A DNA stretch of 64,000 bases from Drosophila pseudoobscura (lineage: Eukaryota > Arthropoda > Insecta > Diptera > Drosophilidae), in the NCBI RefSeq assembly GCF_009870125.1, contig NC_046679.1, positions 5,208,001 to 5,272,000 on the forward strand, written 5' to 3'. The notes beneath the pieces were generated by a model. It did not search any database. It had not been told where the DNA came from and worked only from the letters and a program-made list of their open reading frames with translations. This document shows positions 11,470 through 22,439 of the stretch, in pieces. The translations under genes were made by a program, and so were the position numbers. Every line of letters begins with the position of its first letter. Positions within the stretch are counted from its first letter, which is position 1.

Positions 11470-14110
11470 CCCAGAATCGGGTTTTACAGGCCAGGCCCGC
11501 TTTCTGCTTGCAATTTGGCAGGCAGTTTATGGCGCTGTTTGTTTGCCCACCGCTCAAGCGATTGTTGTTTCTTCCGGCCAAGTGCGGTCCAGGCCGAGAT
11601 CCAGGTGCGGAGCTCCTTTGCCCACTAATTCCACCCTCTTTGGGTTCCCGCTTGCCTGCTTGCATATTCATGACATCAACGGCAGCTGTAAATTATTTTC
11701 CGAGAGATAGCCAGACATGGGCATGGGCAGGCCGCAAACAGCGTTCCACAGCCGCTGTCCATGGCACTGCCTCTGCTAATTAATTCAAAACACTGCCTCA
11801 AAGGCATTTTTGGGGCTGGGCCAACAAATTTCACCTGACTCAACGGCCGCGGCGGCTGGCTTTGGTAGCGCCTTAAGGCATATTAGGCCCTCTTGTGCCC
11901 CTTGAGTAATTGCCGCTGCACTGCACTATGTTGCGGCTGCAGTCGCACTGGCAGTGGACGTCGCAGTCGCAGTCGCAGTCGAGCCTTGTTCCGGCTCTTC
12001 CTGGTTGGGGCATGGGTATGGCATCCCTTTTGCCTTTGTTGCTCATTTTGTGCTCATTCGGCTTTTGTTAGTTTTGGGCCATAAATTAAATCGGGTTATT
12101 AATGTCTGCCATTAAATGAAGCTACGTAGCGGACTGGCTGGATGGCTTCCTCGCTGGATGGCTGGCTGGCTGGCTGGCTGCTTGGCTGTAAAATCCTTGT
12201 CCTTGTCCCTGGCCCTGTCGCTGTCCTTGTCGTAAAACTGGTACTGCCTCTTTCTCACACTCTCCATCCAACTCTCTCTAAAGTGATTTATGGGAATTCG
12301 TGCGGCATTTGTAAGTATTTTGTAAGTATTTTGAGATTGCCAGAAACTTTACTCAGGTTGAGATTTCTGCCACTCCTCTTAAAACTCCTTCTTCTTCCAT
12401 TTTAAAGCTGAACTCCTGCCACGCTACCATCAGATCTCTTTAGATCCCATTATAACCATTTATATATATCAATCTCCTACACTGCCACTTCCATTCGCTA
12501 CTATATACATTGTTTCCCGAGAGAAGCGACAAAAAAGAGCAGCCTTCCTTCCAATGCAATTAAATATATTGCGTATACGTCACGTATGCTAAAATTTCAT
12601 TTCACAATTTTTACCAGCGGTCTCTTGTCAGAGTATTTCCTCCTCGCCTCGCCTCTCTTCTCTTCTCCTCTGCAGCTGGGGTGGAAAATTTTTTTACATG
12701 CAAATATTTTGTTGGATCCGCACGCACCGAGGGTTTGGGGGGGGGCGGGAAAATCGAAAAATAAAATTGCGATTGAAACGTATTTTTTGCCGCTTATTGA
12801 TGTGCTCGCCGGCCTGACAAAGCGTTTTGACTGACAACTGCGAAACGAAATAAAATGCTGCCATTCTCACAAAGTGTGTACGTACTACGTATGTACTGCC
12901 GGACGGATCCGGGCGAATCAAAAATAGTGCAACTTATTGCGGCAGGGCGAGAGTCTGCCAACTGTTGACTGGGCCATGCGGGTGGGGGCCACGGATGGGG
13001 CTTGTGTCTGTCTCTGTGTCTGTGGCTGACAAGCGCGGCATATTGATTTATGACAAATGCTTTGGCGTCAACCGAAAACAGTTTTCCAGCTCCCGCCACC
13101 CCCCCAGACAGGTTGAGGGGCGTGACCTTAACTGCTGTCAGATGAAACACGTTAACAATTGGAATTGTAATTGCATCTGGCCCATCATCAGATCGTATAA
13201 ATATTATTTTTGGTTGCTGCTGGAAAACCGCTGAGAGAAAATGGTGGGGAGATCATACATAAATGGAACTTTGAGCGAAAAAACGCACTGGGAGAAAAAG
13301 GAAGGGTAAAACACTGAGAGAAAAGAAAAGAGCCAAGCGGATGATTAAAGTTGATCCACAATACTAGGGGAACTGGTATAAAGGGTAGGTAGGCGTTCCC
13401 TAACATACCCACGAAGAGCAATGAGAAAAATGGTTTAATCAAATCACAAAAATGATTCACAGCCGGAGGTCACTCATAAAGGAGAGATGAATAAGATTCA
13501 CATAAACTAACGAAAATAAAAATAAAATTAATGCATAAAAATGATTCACAGAAGCAGATCAAAAGATATCTCTATCATACATAAGTAGGGTATAAGATAA
13601 GTCCCATTGAGCCCAGAGATATGTACATATATCCACTTATCGTTTTCTCGAATCTTGCGCTTGACATTGCGAATGATAAGGGGATGGGAAGGGTAATGTA
13701 GGGGGCCTGTAGAATATTCCGACACTTGAGCATGAGGTGCGAACCTAATTATGAGCAGTGCACAGAGCATCGCTGTGCCAAAGTAAACAGATTAATTTGC
13801 ACATTTCTCAAACAGTGCAGACGCGACAGAGAGTACGATAAAATATATATCGTAGTGTATTTTGCCAGATGGAAGCACTTCTCACGCCACAAACTGTGTA
13901 CACTCGTATTGTTCTCTTCTGAAGACATAAAAATATATTTTTAAACGCCCTGTAGTTGATATCACTTTCAACGTTTCTTCCGTTCGTCTCCATAAAACTG
14001 CGGTATAGGTTTCATGCACATTTAATTAATTTAAGGAGATGCAAAAATACACAACAAATCTTAAGAATGATATTCATTTGGTCCAGCATGCACAGATTAT
14101 TTGTTTAGTG
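11470..14110. other. Intergenic region without recognisable genes
   Basis: AT-rich and pyrimidine-rich DNA with a CTGG tract at about 12160-12182. No ORF here combines a start, a domain or conserved signals. Confidence 0.5.
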
Positions 14111-14119
14111 TATCATTTC

Positions 14120-14537
14120 TTATTTTGTCCATTGGCATACTTCCCATCCGGGCGGACGACTGACAGGCTCCAAGCAGGGCTGCCACACCCATGCGATCCA
14201 GGGGACACAGGCGTTGCGATCCTGATCGAAGGCCATGTTGGGGCGGCAATATTTGAGCTTCGCCGGGTTGCCCAGGGCGTAGCATTGCCAGAACTTGGTG
14301 GGATCGATGCAGTGCCGCTGTGCCATTCCAATCTCTGCCGGGTGTTGGCATCCCGGCTCGTGGGTGTCGATGCACTGTGCAGGCGTCTGGCGGGGAAGCT
14401 GCAGGAGCAACAGGAGCCCCAGGAAGGAGGCGAGCAGCCAGAAGGGAGCTAATCAGAGGGAAAAGTCTTAAGATTTGAGGATGGCGGCTCATTGGGATGG
14501 ACGTCCACTTACTCGTACTCGTGCCTTGCGGTGGCAT
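14120..14537 (-). CDS. Secreted chitin-binding-like protein (two exons)
   Basis: Exons 14537-14513 and 14448-14120 are joined by a 64-nt phase-1 intron (donor GTAAGT, acceptor TGATTAG), the same phase and position as in the 3519 gene. The product is 117 residues. The hydrophobic core LLASFLGLLLLLQL (about 13-26) is a signal peptide created only by the splice. Cysteines at 34, 42, 55, 64, 76, 89, 100 and 113 include the full six-cysteine type-2 chitin-binding set (42, 55, 64, 76, 89, 100), with KFWQC and CVPWIAW. It is the most canonical family member in the window. Upstream are TATAAA at 14592, an initiator near 14558 and GATAAG at 14636-14641. Confidence 0.85.
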
Positions 14538-14557
14538 TGTGGCGGTGGCGGTGGCAA

Positions 14558-14641
14558 TGATGCGGCTGCAGCGCCTGACGGAGGCATTTATAGGCCCACC
14601 TCGCCATCGTTCTGGCTCAAGTGGAAGTGGTTATCCTTATC
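14558..14641 (-). promoter_or_regulatory. Core promoter and GATA site of the 14120 gene
   Basis: Minus-strand TATAAA begins at 14592 and a TCATT initiator has its A at 14558, leaving a 5'UTR of about 20 nt. CTTATC (GATAAG complement) is at 14636-14641. Confidence 0.65.
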
Positions 14642-15146
14642 GCGATTGATTCGGGTTCGATGTGCCGCCCGAGGTTGCGGCTTGTGTGATTGCCACTCGG
14701 AAATGTTTGCCCCCGCACTTGAGGGGCATTCGCAGTCAGGGACTGAGCTGCCAGAGAAATGGCAGACAGAAGATGTCCGACAAAAGGGGGTTTAAGCCCG
14801 CGTCAACCCCCATCCATATCAGGAAAACAGAACAAAGCAGCTTCCTCTTTCGTTGGCTCTCTTTCTACTTCGTTGGCCAAATTCGCTGGACATGCCAAAT
14901 GCATTTCCGACCGGACCGACACAATCGCACAATCCGAGAGAGGGCCAAGAAATACTAAAAGTCATGGCTTGTTTGCGTTGGCATTGGCATTGACAGGGCC
15001 AACAAATAAATAAAATAATCAGACCCTTGCTAAGGAAAGGTTTGTTGCCATGGGTAATGGGTGCAACAGTTGGTGGGTATTTATTTTTTTAATATACCTA
15101 TAAGAGTAAATCATTTTTGATAAAATTACCTTTATTTCATATTACT

Positions 15147-15416
15147 TTAATTTAGAATTTCAAATTCAAATACACGACAGTGATACCCATCATTCCCTAA
15201 CTGACAGCAACTTCTATTAACAGACCAGCCACTGTTAACGCGTAACGTGCTGTTTGGCGCAGCAGCTGTTTGCACAGAACTAGTTCGATAATAGCCTTTC
15301 AGCAATTGTGTTTCTCTAAAACCCTTTTTTATGCAAAATCCAATAAAAGCAAGTATTTCGAATAGGCCAATCATGTATAGAATTGATTCATCAATCGTAC
15401 AAAATCGAGTGGGCAT
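15147..15416 (-). CDS. Possible small membrane protein, lead copy of a decayed tandem family
   Basis: An 89-codon ORF beginning MPTRFCTIDESILYMIGLF, with a hydrophobic segment at about residues 12-29. Three further copies of its first 30 codons lie at higher coordinates on the same strand (ATGs at 15765, 16059 and 16569); two of these have an in-frame stop at codon 4. Only this copy stays open. There is no clear TATA or intron signal and I do not recognise the protein. It may be a real gene or a chance ORF in a non-coding repeat. Confidence 0.3.
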   Translation of the reverse strand: MPTRFCTIDESILYMIGLFEILAFIGFCIKKGFRETQLLKGYYRTSSVQTAAAPNSTLRVNSGWSVNRSCCQLGNDGYHCRVFEFEILN

Positions 15417-16640
15417 GGCTAAATGTTACATATAGATAGTATTATTCAACGGAACAAAGAATATGAGGAATTGGTCGTTTTTTTGAATCGAATTTGAATT
15501 CGCCGCAGTTCGCCGCAGTTCGCTTTAGCAACAATGAGTCCCATTCCATACACAAACATGTTGCTAACATACCCTAGGGGAAATGGATGTTATATATACA
15601 AGCCTATACAAGCGTTATGTCTTCAAATTCCAGCGACATTGAAACTGTTTTTTGGTTGAACTATGCTTAAACCTTGTTTAGTCAAAATACAATTAAAGCA
15701 TGGACTAAAAACTGGCCAGTTAAGTAGAAAATTGATTCATTAATCGTATAAAATTATGTGGGCATAGATAACGGCCCGGTTGACAACACTTAAATCCTTG
15801 TCGCTCACATTCAAAAAAGTTCGATTTGGCGCGCACCTCTCGGTATTTTTTGAAATGAGACCGTATATTTCGGTGCTGTTCTGAGGGTCATACTGTAAAA
15901 ATACTGGTTTTCGCCGCGCTCCCATGGTATTTTTGTCAATTTCATCAATCTATTAATTTAATTTTCAATGTTATATAGAAATCCAATAAATGCAAGTATT
16001 TTGAATAGGCCAATCATGTATAGATTTGATTCATCTTTCGTATAAAATTGAGTGGGCATGGCTAAATGTTCCATATAGATAGTATTATTCAACGGAACAA
16101 AGAATTGGTTGTTTTTTGAATCGAATTTGAATTCGCCGCAGTTCGCCGCAGTTTCGCTTTAGCAACAATGAGTCTCGTTCCATACACAAACATGTTGCTA
16201 ATTCCATGCACACATACCCTGGGGGAAATGAATGTTATAGAATTGTGAATACGTTTGTCTTCCCAGGCTCAGTAGGTATCAGGATCGACATTAATATATA
16301 CAAGATACTAATAAGTGTCTAAAGAATATCAATTTGAAAAAAGGTCTTAATAAATTACGTTTGATCTTTATATAAAATTAACGAAATAGGGTATACAAAG
16401 GTCTATACACGCATCACGTCTTTAAATACCAGCAACATTGCGACTGTTTTTTGTGTTGAACTATTTTGCTTAAACCTTGTTTTAGTCAAAATACAATAAA
16501 AGCAAGGAATAAAAACTAACCAATTGTGTAGAAAATTGATTCATCAATCGTATAAAATTATGTGGGCATGGCTAAATGTTCCATATAGCTGGTAATATTC
16601 GACGGAATATCAAAAACGAGGAATACGTATAGTAGAACTT
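15335..16640. repeat. Diverged tandem repeat array
   Basis: Two long units (about 15335-15775 and 15979-16640) share blocks. One block contains a doubled TTCGCCGCAG and the phrase ACACAAACATGTTGCTAA. A second block (about 15598-15770 and 16388-16590) ends in a GATTCATyAATCGTATAAAA module. That module occurs four times, at about 15385, 15734, 16027 and 16539. The copies differ by many substitutions and a roughly 150-bp insertion near 16245-16390. Confidence 0.75.
15958..16059 (-). pseudogene. Truncated copy of the MPTxF ORF
   Basis: 33 codons starting MPTQFYTKDESNLYMIGLF, matching the 15416 ORF for about 27 codons and then stopping after an unrelated tail. Two more broken copies start at 15765 and 16569 with TAA at codon 4. 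Confidence 0.35.
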
Positions 16641-16660
16641 GAGTATATTTGAAGTATATT

Positions 16661-16711
16661 TTGTAAACCAGACGGTATATTTTGGTATATTTCTGAGGGT
16701 CGAAATCGATA
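16661..16711 (+). promoter_or_regulatory. Putative housekeeping promoter of GckIII
   Basis: Contains CAGACGGTATATTTTGG, CTGAGGGTC and a DRE-like ATCGATA (16705-16711), about 165 nt before the start codon. No TATA box is at the right distance. A related module precedes the next gene (19201-19250). Confidence 0.45.
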
Positions 16712-16875
16712 TCACTGTCACTGTCATCTTATCACTGTTTGCTCACCACTAAGTAGAAAATCTTGGATTAAAACGAAAAAATTATTTGTCAGTGCCCCAA
16801 AAGCAACGCCAGTAGAAAATCGCCGTCAGCCCCAGCCCCCAAGGTCCACGAAAGGCGACCCAAGCAAGCGCAACC

Positions 16876-18336
16876 ATGTCCTGGACAGAGAAAGTCGATC
16901 CGGAGCTAATTTTCACAAAACAGGAGCGCATAGGCAAGGGCTCGTTCGGTGAGGTCTTCAAAGGCATCGACAATCGCACCCAGCAGGTGGTGGCCATAAA
17001 GATAATCGATTTGGAGGAGGCCGAGGATGAGATCGACGACATCCAGCAGGAGATCATGGTGTTGTCGCAGTGCGACTCGCCCTACGTGACCAAGTACTAT
17101 GGGTCCTTCCTGAAGGGCACCAAGCTATGGATCATCATGGAGTACCTGGGTGGCGGCTCCGCCTTGGATCTGATGAAGGCTGGCTCCTTCGAGGAGATGC
17201 ACATCGGGATCATACTGAGGGAGGTCCTCAAGGGTCTCGACTACTTGCACTCGGAGAGAAAGCTGCATCGAGATATCAAGGCAGCCAATGTTCTATTGAG
17301 CGAGCAGGGGGACGTGAAGCTGGCTGACTTCGGAGTGGCTGGCCAGCTGACAAACACCACCTCGAAGAGGAACACTTTTGTGGGCACGCCGTTCTGGATG
17401 GCCCCCGAGGTGATTAAGCAATCGCAGTACGATTCGAAGGCCGACATCTGGTCGCTTGGAATCACTGCGATTGAGCTGGCCAAAGGCGAACCGCCCAACT
17501 CTGAGCTGCATCCGATGCGCGTCCTCTTCCTCATACCCAAGAACAATCCGCCCCAGCTGACTGGCAACTACACCAAGTCGTTCAAGGACTTTGTCGAGGC
17601 CTGCCTCAACAAGGACCCAGAGAACCGACCCACGGCCAAGGAGTTGCTCAAGTATCCGTTTATCAAGAAGGCCAAGAAGAACGCCTACCTGATCGATCTG
17701 ATCGATCGCTTCAAGAAGTGGAAGGTCTCTAAGGGCGACGAGAGCGAGACGGAGTCCGAGAACTCCGACTCGGACTCGGATGCCAAGCAGGGCGGCAGCA
17801 GCCAGGACGAGCCCTGGATCATGACCGTCAAGGGACTGCACATCAACAGTGCGCCGCGAGCGGGCGTCAACAGCTTCCAGCTGCAGGAGCACGAGCTGAC
17901 TATGCAGAAGCTGATGCAGACCACGCAATCCCCGGCCGGTAACAATTCCGTCGTCTCCTCGGTCTCTGTCATCTCTACATCCAACTCCAACGAAGCGTCG
18001 GCGGCTACAGTGTCTGCCTTGGCGCCCCAGGCGAACCACAATCACAGCCACAGCAGCCACAACAACAACAATAACTTGAGCAACAAACATGCCACGACCA
18101 CGACTATGCTTAATGCTCCGCCACCGAGTTCTGCTGGAGTGACGGCATCGGGCGTGACCACTTCCTCCTCGGCCAACGAACTAATCCAGAAGCGGGCCAG
18201 CTCCAAGCCAGAGTTGCGTCAGTCGCGTTCCGCGGCTCCTTTGGATCAGGTGGAGGAGCGTCGTGCGTCTCTGGGACTGCCCATGGCTGCTGTCGAGCAG
18301 CAGCATCAACACCATCAACAGCAGCAGCACCACCAT

Positions 18337-18382
<46 letters not shown>

Positions 18383-18780
18383 GTCGCAGCAGCCAACGTG
18401 AATCATTCCATGCAACAAACGCCAGCAGCGGCAGCAGCAACAACAGCAACAACATCAACGAAGAGCATCCCTCTTCCAATCATGTGAAACAGCAGCCAAC
18501 GGGCCAGCGCATAATCCACACGAACAGTGCCTGTCTGAACAACTTCCTCTTCCCCGTACTGAGCGACATCCAGAGGAAGTACTCTGGCGGCAACACCAGC
18601 AAGAACATGGGCGTCGGCAGCGACATCGGGGACCTTAAGTCCGTGTTCGAGCTGGCCGAACGGTCCAGCCCTGGAGTGAGTGATCTGTTTATGAAGGAGC
18701 TTATCCATATGCTCGTGCCGGGCTACTCGGAGACGCGCATTAACAATATCATGGACCGCGCCATACGCAACCGCAAGTAG
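16876..18780 (+). CDS. GckIII: Germinal centre kinase III (MST3/STK24/STK25 family), Ser/Thr kinase
   Basis: 634 residues, uninterrupted. The kinase domain spans about residues 13-265: glycine loop GKGSFGEV (20-27), ATP-binding VAIK Lys42, catalytic HRD (131-133), DFG (151-153), and activation loop RNTFVGTPFWMAPE with likely phosphosite Thr167. A long low-complexity linker with Ser/Asn tracts and a His/Gln run (roughly 475-505) follows. The last 90 residues (from about IIHTNSACLNNFLFPVLSD) match the C-terminal domain with which GCK-III kinases dimerise or bind CCM3. In flies this kinase acts with CCM3 in tracheal tube and junction control (family knowledge). Poly(A) AATAAA is at 19065-19070. 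The linker is where length differs most between species. Confidence 0.96.
18301..18381 (+). repeat. CAG/CAA repeat coding for a Gln/His tract in GckIII
   Basis: Mixed CAG/CAA/CAC codons, in frame, giving a polyglutamine run broken by histidines. Interruptions by CAA and CAC make slippage less likely than in a pure tract. Confidence 0.85.
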
Positions 18781-19064
18781 GGGCCGTCCAACGGCCTGGC
18801 CAACCAATTCCAAACTACCAACCTATATATATATATAAAATTATTAACACAACCAACCCGACACGAACAGAAAAACAACAAAAGAAGAGAAAGAAGAAAA
18901 ACAGCAGAAATAGACATGTATTTTATTCCGACATTTAGTGGCCAATGGAGCATCAACAGGAGATATGTATATGTATTTCAATTGAACAGTTATTTAAGCA
19001 TACAATATGTATTTCGTTTGTTTATCTGCAATATTAATCTAATGTAAAACATATATAACTGCAA

Positions 19065-19070
19065 AATAAA
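19065..19070 (+). terminator. Poly(A) signal of GckIII
   Basis: AATAAA about 290 nt after the stop. The next gene's putative promoter starts within 140 nt. Confidence 0.6.
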
Positions 19071-19200
19071 AACGACAGAAAAAAATGATTCAAAACTCCC
19101 GCCAAGCCACCTCGGACTTGACATGTCTGGTAACACTTTTCCAGTTGTCATATACTGGATTTCCAAACATTCTGGTATTCATCGGTATATTTGCAGTATA

Positions 19201-19250
19201 ATTTGAATATGAGACGGTATATATCGTATATTCTGTATACGGTAACACTG
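19201..19250 (+). promoter_or_regulatory. Putative promoter of the 19345-22439 gene
   Basis: GAGACGGTATATATCG, then CGGTAACACTG, which resembles Drosophila core-promoter motif 1 (consensus YGGTCACACTR) with one change. A similar TGGTAACACT lies at 19130. It starts 144 nt and ends 95 nt before the ATG. Confidence 0.45.
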
Positions 19251-19344
19251 ATAGCCATTTTTTTTACTTCAAGCGCATCTTTTTGATTTTGTAGCGTATT
19301 TTTGTAAATTAATAATAAATAGCAAATTAGCTGCTCATGCAAAC

Positions 19345-22300
19345 ATGTCGCATGCACTATTGGACGAGCAAACCTTGGAGACACTGGCCTACGAGCGCTC
19401 CAAAAGCTGGGCCAACATGATGGAGGTAAGGCTTCTCTTTTGCAGTCCCAATGGTACTCGGAATGCTAAGCAATTTCTTTGTAGAGCTACGGGGAAATCG
19501 GCGATGGCGAAGAATTGGACTTGAGCGACATGGAGCAATTGTATAAAGACGAGGATAGAGACCCCGATGTGCAGGAGGATGAGGAGGCGGCCGAAGATGA
19601 TCTAATGGAGGAGGACTTGGACATGGGAAACATAAATACAACGACAGCTATGAGCAAGGCGGAGCTGACAATCCTTTTGTGCGCGGGAGAGAACAAAGAA
19701 AAAACGGCCGAGATGGAGGAGATTCTGAACCAAACGATGCCCATTGTCCAGGAGCACAAGCGCAAGTGGAAGGCGGCCGGGCTGGACAAAATACTGGACA
19801 CCTTCGATGCGCAAAAGATCGAACAACACGTGGGCCAATGGATGCGCCGAAACAATAGTCTGTGTCAGGAAAAAAGTTCCCAAAGGTACGACTTAAGGCA
19901 TGACCGTTCGAATTCCGATTCCAGCGACAGCGAGTCGCTGCACTCCGTCGACACGGCCCGCTATATAATGCAGAGTCGCCAGCGTAGTACACCCATCTCC
20001 AAGATGACCAACATGAGCACAATCAAAATGTATCGCACACACTCGTGCAAGCGCGACGAGCTGCGTGCCAAGTACGCCTACGACGATGAGCAGGAGCACC
20101 GCCATCACATGCAGGCTTTGCTACATCGGCGTCGTGAGAGGGAGCGGAAGCTGGCCTACCTCACCAGCAGTCCCAGGCACTTCTCCCAAACCAGCAGCAT
20201 CCGCAGCCATAACTCGCGCCACAAGAATCTACGCAAGCGTCGCGTTGATTCATCGTTCTTTTGTTCGCCCTCGAGCGAGGACGAGGATACCACCTTAAAC
20301 GGATGCGATTGCCGATCGTGCCTAAGACGTGTGCTGACGAGAAGCGCGTATGAATACTGCTCATATCGCGGCCAGCGCGAATATCATCACCAATCATCAT
20401 CACGATCCATGCTCCGCATGCGCCGTCAACATAGCTTCCAGGAGGACCTGCGTCCGCGCCTCATGGAAAACGAGTGCAGCTGCTGCAACAGCGACCGACT
20501 GTGCTCCAACGTGGTGCACATTGCCAACAGCTCAACGGAGGAATGGGTTGTAGAGAACTGCAACAGTCCCGTACTCACAGAGACGCCCACCAAATGCAGC
20601 AATCGTCTGAACTGCGTGCAGAAACATTTCACTGTAAGGAAAACACCACAGACCACAGTTCGCTCCAAGTGTCGTGACCGTGGCAAGGGCCAATCCCCGC
20701 ATATATTGATAAAAAAGTCAGCGTCCCATACTCCAAGGCGTCAGAGGACTCACCACAGACATTTGATTGCCAGCGACACTTCCGATGAAGACGACCGACT
20801 GGAGCGCAGAAAACCATTGAGTGGCTCGGAGGCAAGGAGCACACGTGCTCTAGCAATCTCATCTGCGCAAAAGGCGCCCAAGAAGAAAGCTATTTCATCA
20901 ATCAAGTCGAGTTTGCCTCCAATCACCGAAATCGAGGCCAAGACAAAAAATGTTGAAAACGAAAGACAAGCTATCAGCGAGCTTCCCAAACTTGAGATGG
21001 TAGTAAACGATTCTTCGGATGAAAAAGAATTCCTAGGTAGAAGCCGTTTTGCGAGTTTTTCGGAGCAAAAAGAGAAAAAGGTGGCCGAAAATATAAAAGC
21101 AGTCAAAAAATCGAAACAACCAATAATGTCTTCTGCAGAAAAGGCGCCGAAGAAAAAAGCTGCATTGTCCGGCAAGTCAAAGAGTTTGCCTCCAATCAGC
21201 GAAGACGAAGATGTAGCAATGTCTGTGAAAGGACTGTCGCCTAACGTTGGCAGGATCAAGAGCGTTTCTTCGGAAGATGAATTAAAAAAGAAGAGGCCAG
21301 CCGTCCTCTCAACAAAGGCCACAGATATCCCAGAAGAAATTGTCCCCAATAATGAGCCTTGTACAAATGGTACAGCAATGACCGGCTCTGAAGGAGCCAA
21401 GAAGATCGGAAAAACGCCCAAGCAAAAGCGATTGAAACCCAAATCTGCCGCCAAGAAGAAAGACAATTCAAAGTCTGCTGCAAGTCTGCCTCGAATCAGC
21501 GAGGAAGTGGTTCATTCGCCTGATTCCCAATTCCCATCCAATGAACAACCGCTAAAGATACCAGCTATAAAACTGAAGCGATGTTCCGCGCTAAAGAATG
21601 CCGAAGCAGCCAGTGCCGACCACTCTGATGAAGATATAAAACTGAAGAGAAATGGCCAAAATACGACGACATTAAATGACACGGAAGAGGAGATGGAGCA
21701 CGTCCTGGCCTTGTCCAAGGAAACATATAGAAAGGAGCAGTTGAAGCGCCGAGCAGACCAAAAGACCAAGGCGAACCTGCAATCCACAGATCAGACAAAA
21801 AAGCAGTCTCCATTGCAGTCACTCTTCCACAATAACAGCGTGGCCTGTAACTCCACCGCCCTGGTCAATGATACGGCCTGTACTCGGGCTCTTTCCAACA
21901 AAACAAGAGTTAAAAAGCGCTCTGACGTGAGCAGCTCAGAGCAGAAGGCGAAAGCCGACACAATTATTGTACTTAATTCATCGACGGAGAACTCCGAAGC
22001 CGCGGGAGCAAACGAAGCGGGCGGTGAGGCTGACTGCACTGTGGTGACATCCACAACCAGCTGTGAGACAAAAGAGGCAAAGCCACCGCCGCTTAAAATC
22101 ACCAAGAGGGGCATACTGCTGCACAGCAGCTCCTCATCCGGAACGGGCAAGTTTAATCTCACCGAGCTGGACCTTGGGCGGATCATTGGAGAGCGGCGGG
22201 CCAAAAAGTATCTCAAGTACCACATTGGCACTCGAAGCTTCGACAGCCGCCACTCGGTTTATTATCGCCCTACTCCCAAGCTGGCGGCTGCTCTGAGTGC

Positions 22301-22439
22301 CAGCCCGGACTTTGCCCAGACTCTGGTGCATGATTTAAATACCTCCACTTCCTCTTGCTCCAGCGAAGACGACATCTTTGAGCACATTCAGCGTTATGGT
22401 GAAGTGTACAGTGTTCTTGGGGATCCCACAGACGATTGA
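19345..22439 (+). CDS. Large Lys/Ser-rich, probably disordered protein with three LxxIxE motifs (two exons)
   Basis: Exons 19345-19425 and 19485-22439 are joined by a 59-nt phase-0 intron (GTAAGG to TTTGTAG). The product is 1011 residues and starts MSHALLDEQTLETLAYERSK. The N-terminus is acidic (about 35-70). A predicted helical part around 85-140 (IVQEHKRKWKAAGLDKILD) is the only region that looks folded. The rest is rich in Lys, Ser, Asp and Glu, with basic clusters suggesting a nuclear protein. Three degenerate repeats (from about residues 488, 578 and 681) pair KAPKKKA-like basic blocks with LPPITE, LPPISE and LPRISE (L504, L595, L695). These fit the PP2A-B56 docking motif. The C-terminus, from about RGILLHSSSS, again looks conserved. 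I do not recognise the gene. Poly(A) AATAAA is at 22616-22621. Confidence 0.85.

Noticed and set aside
17293-18090. 265-codon minus-strand ORF
   Set aside because: Antisense of the GckIII kinase and linker; composition mirrors that gene.
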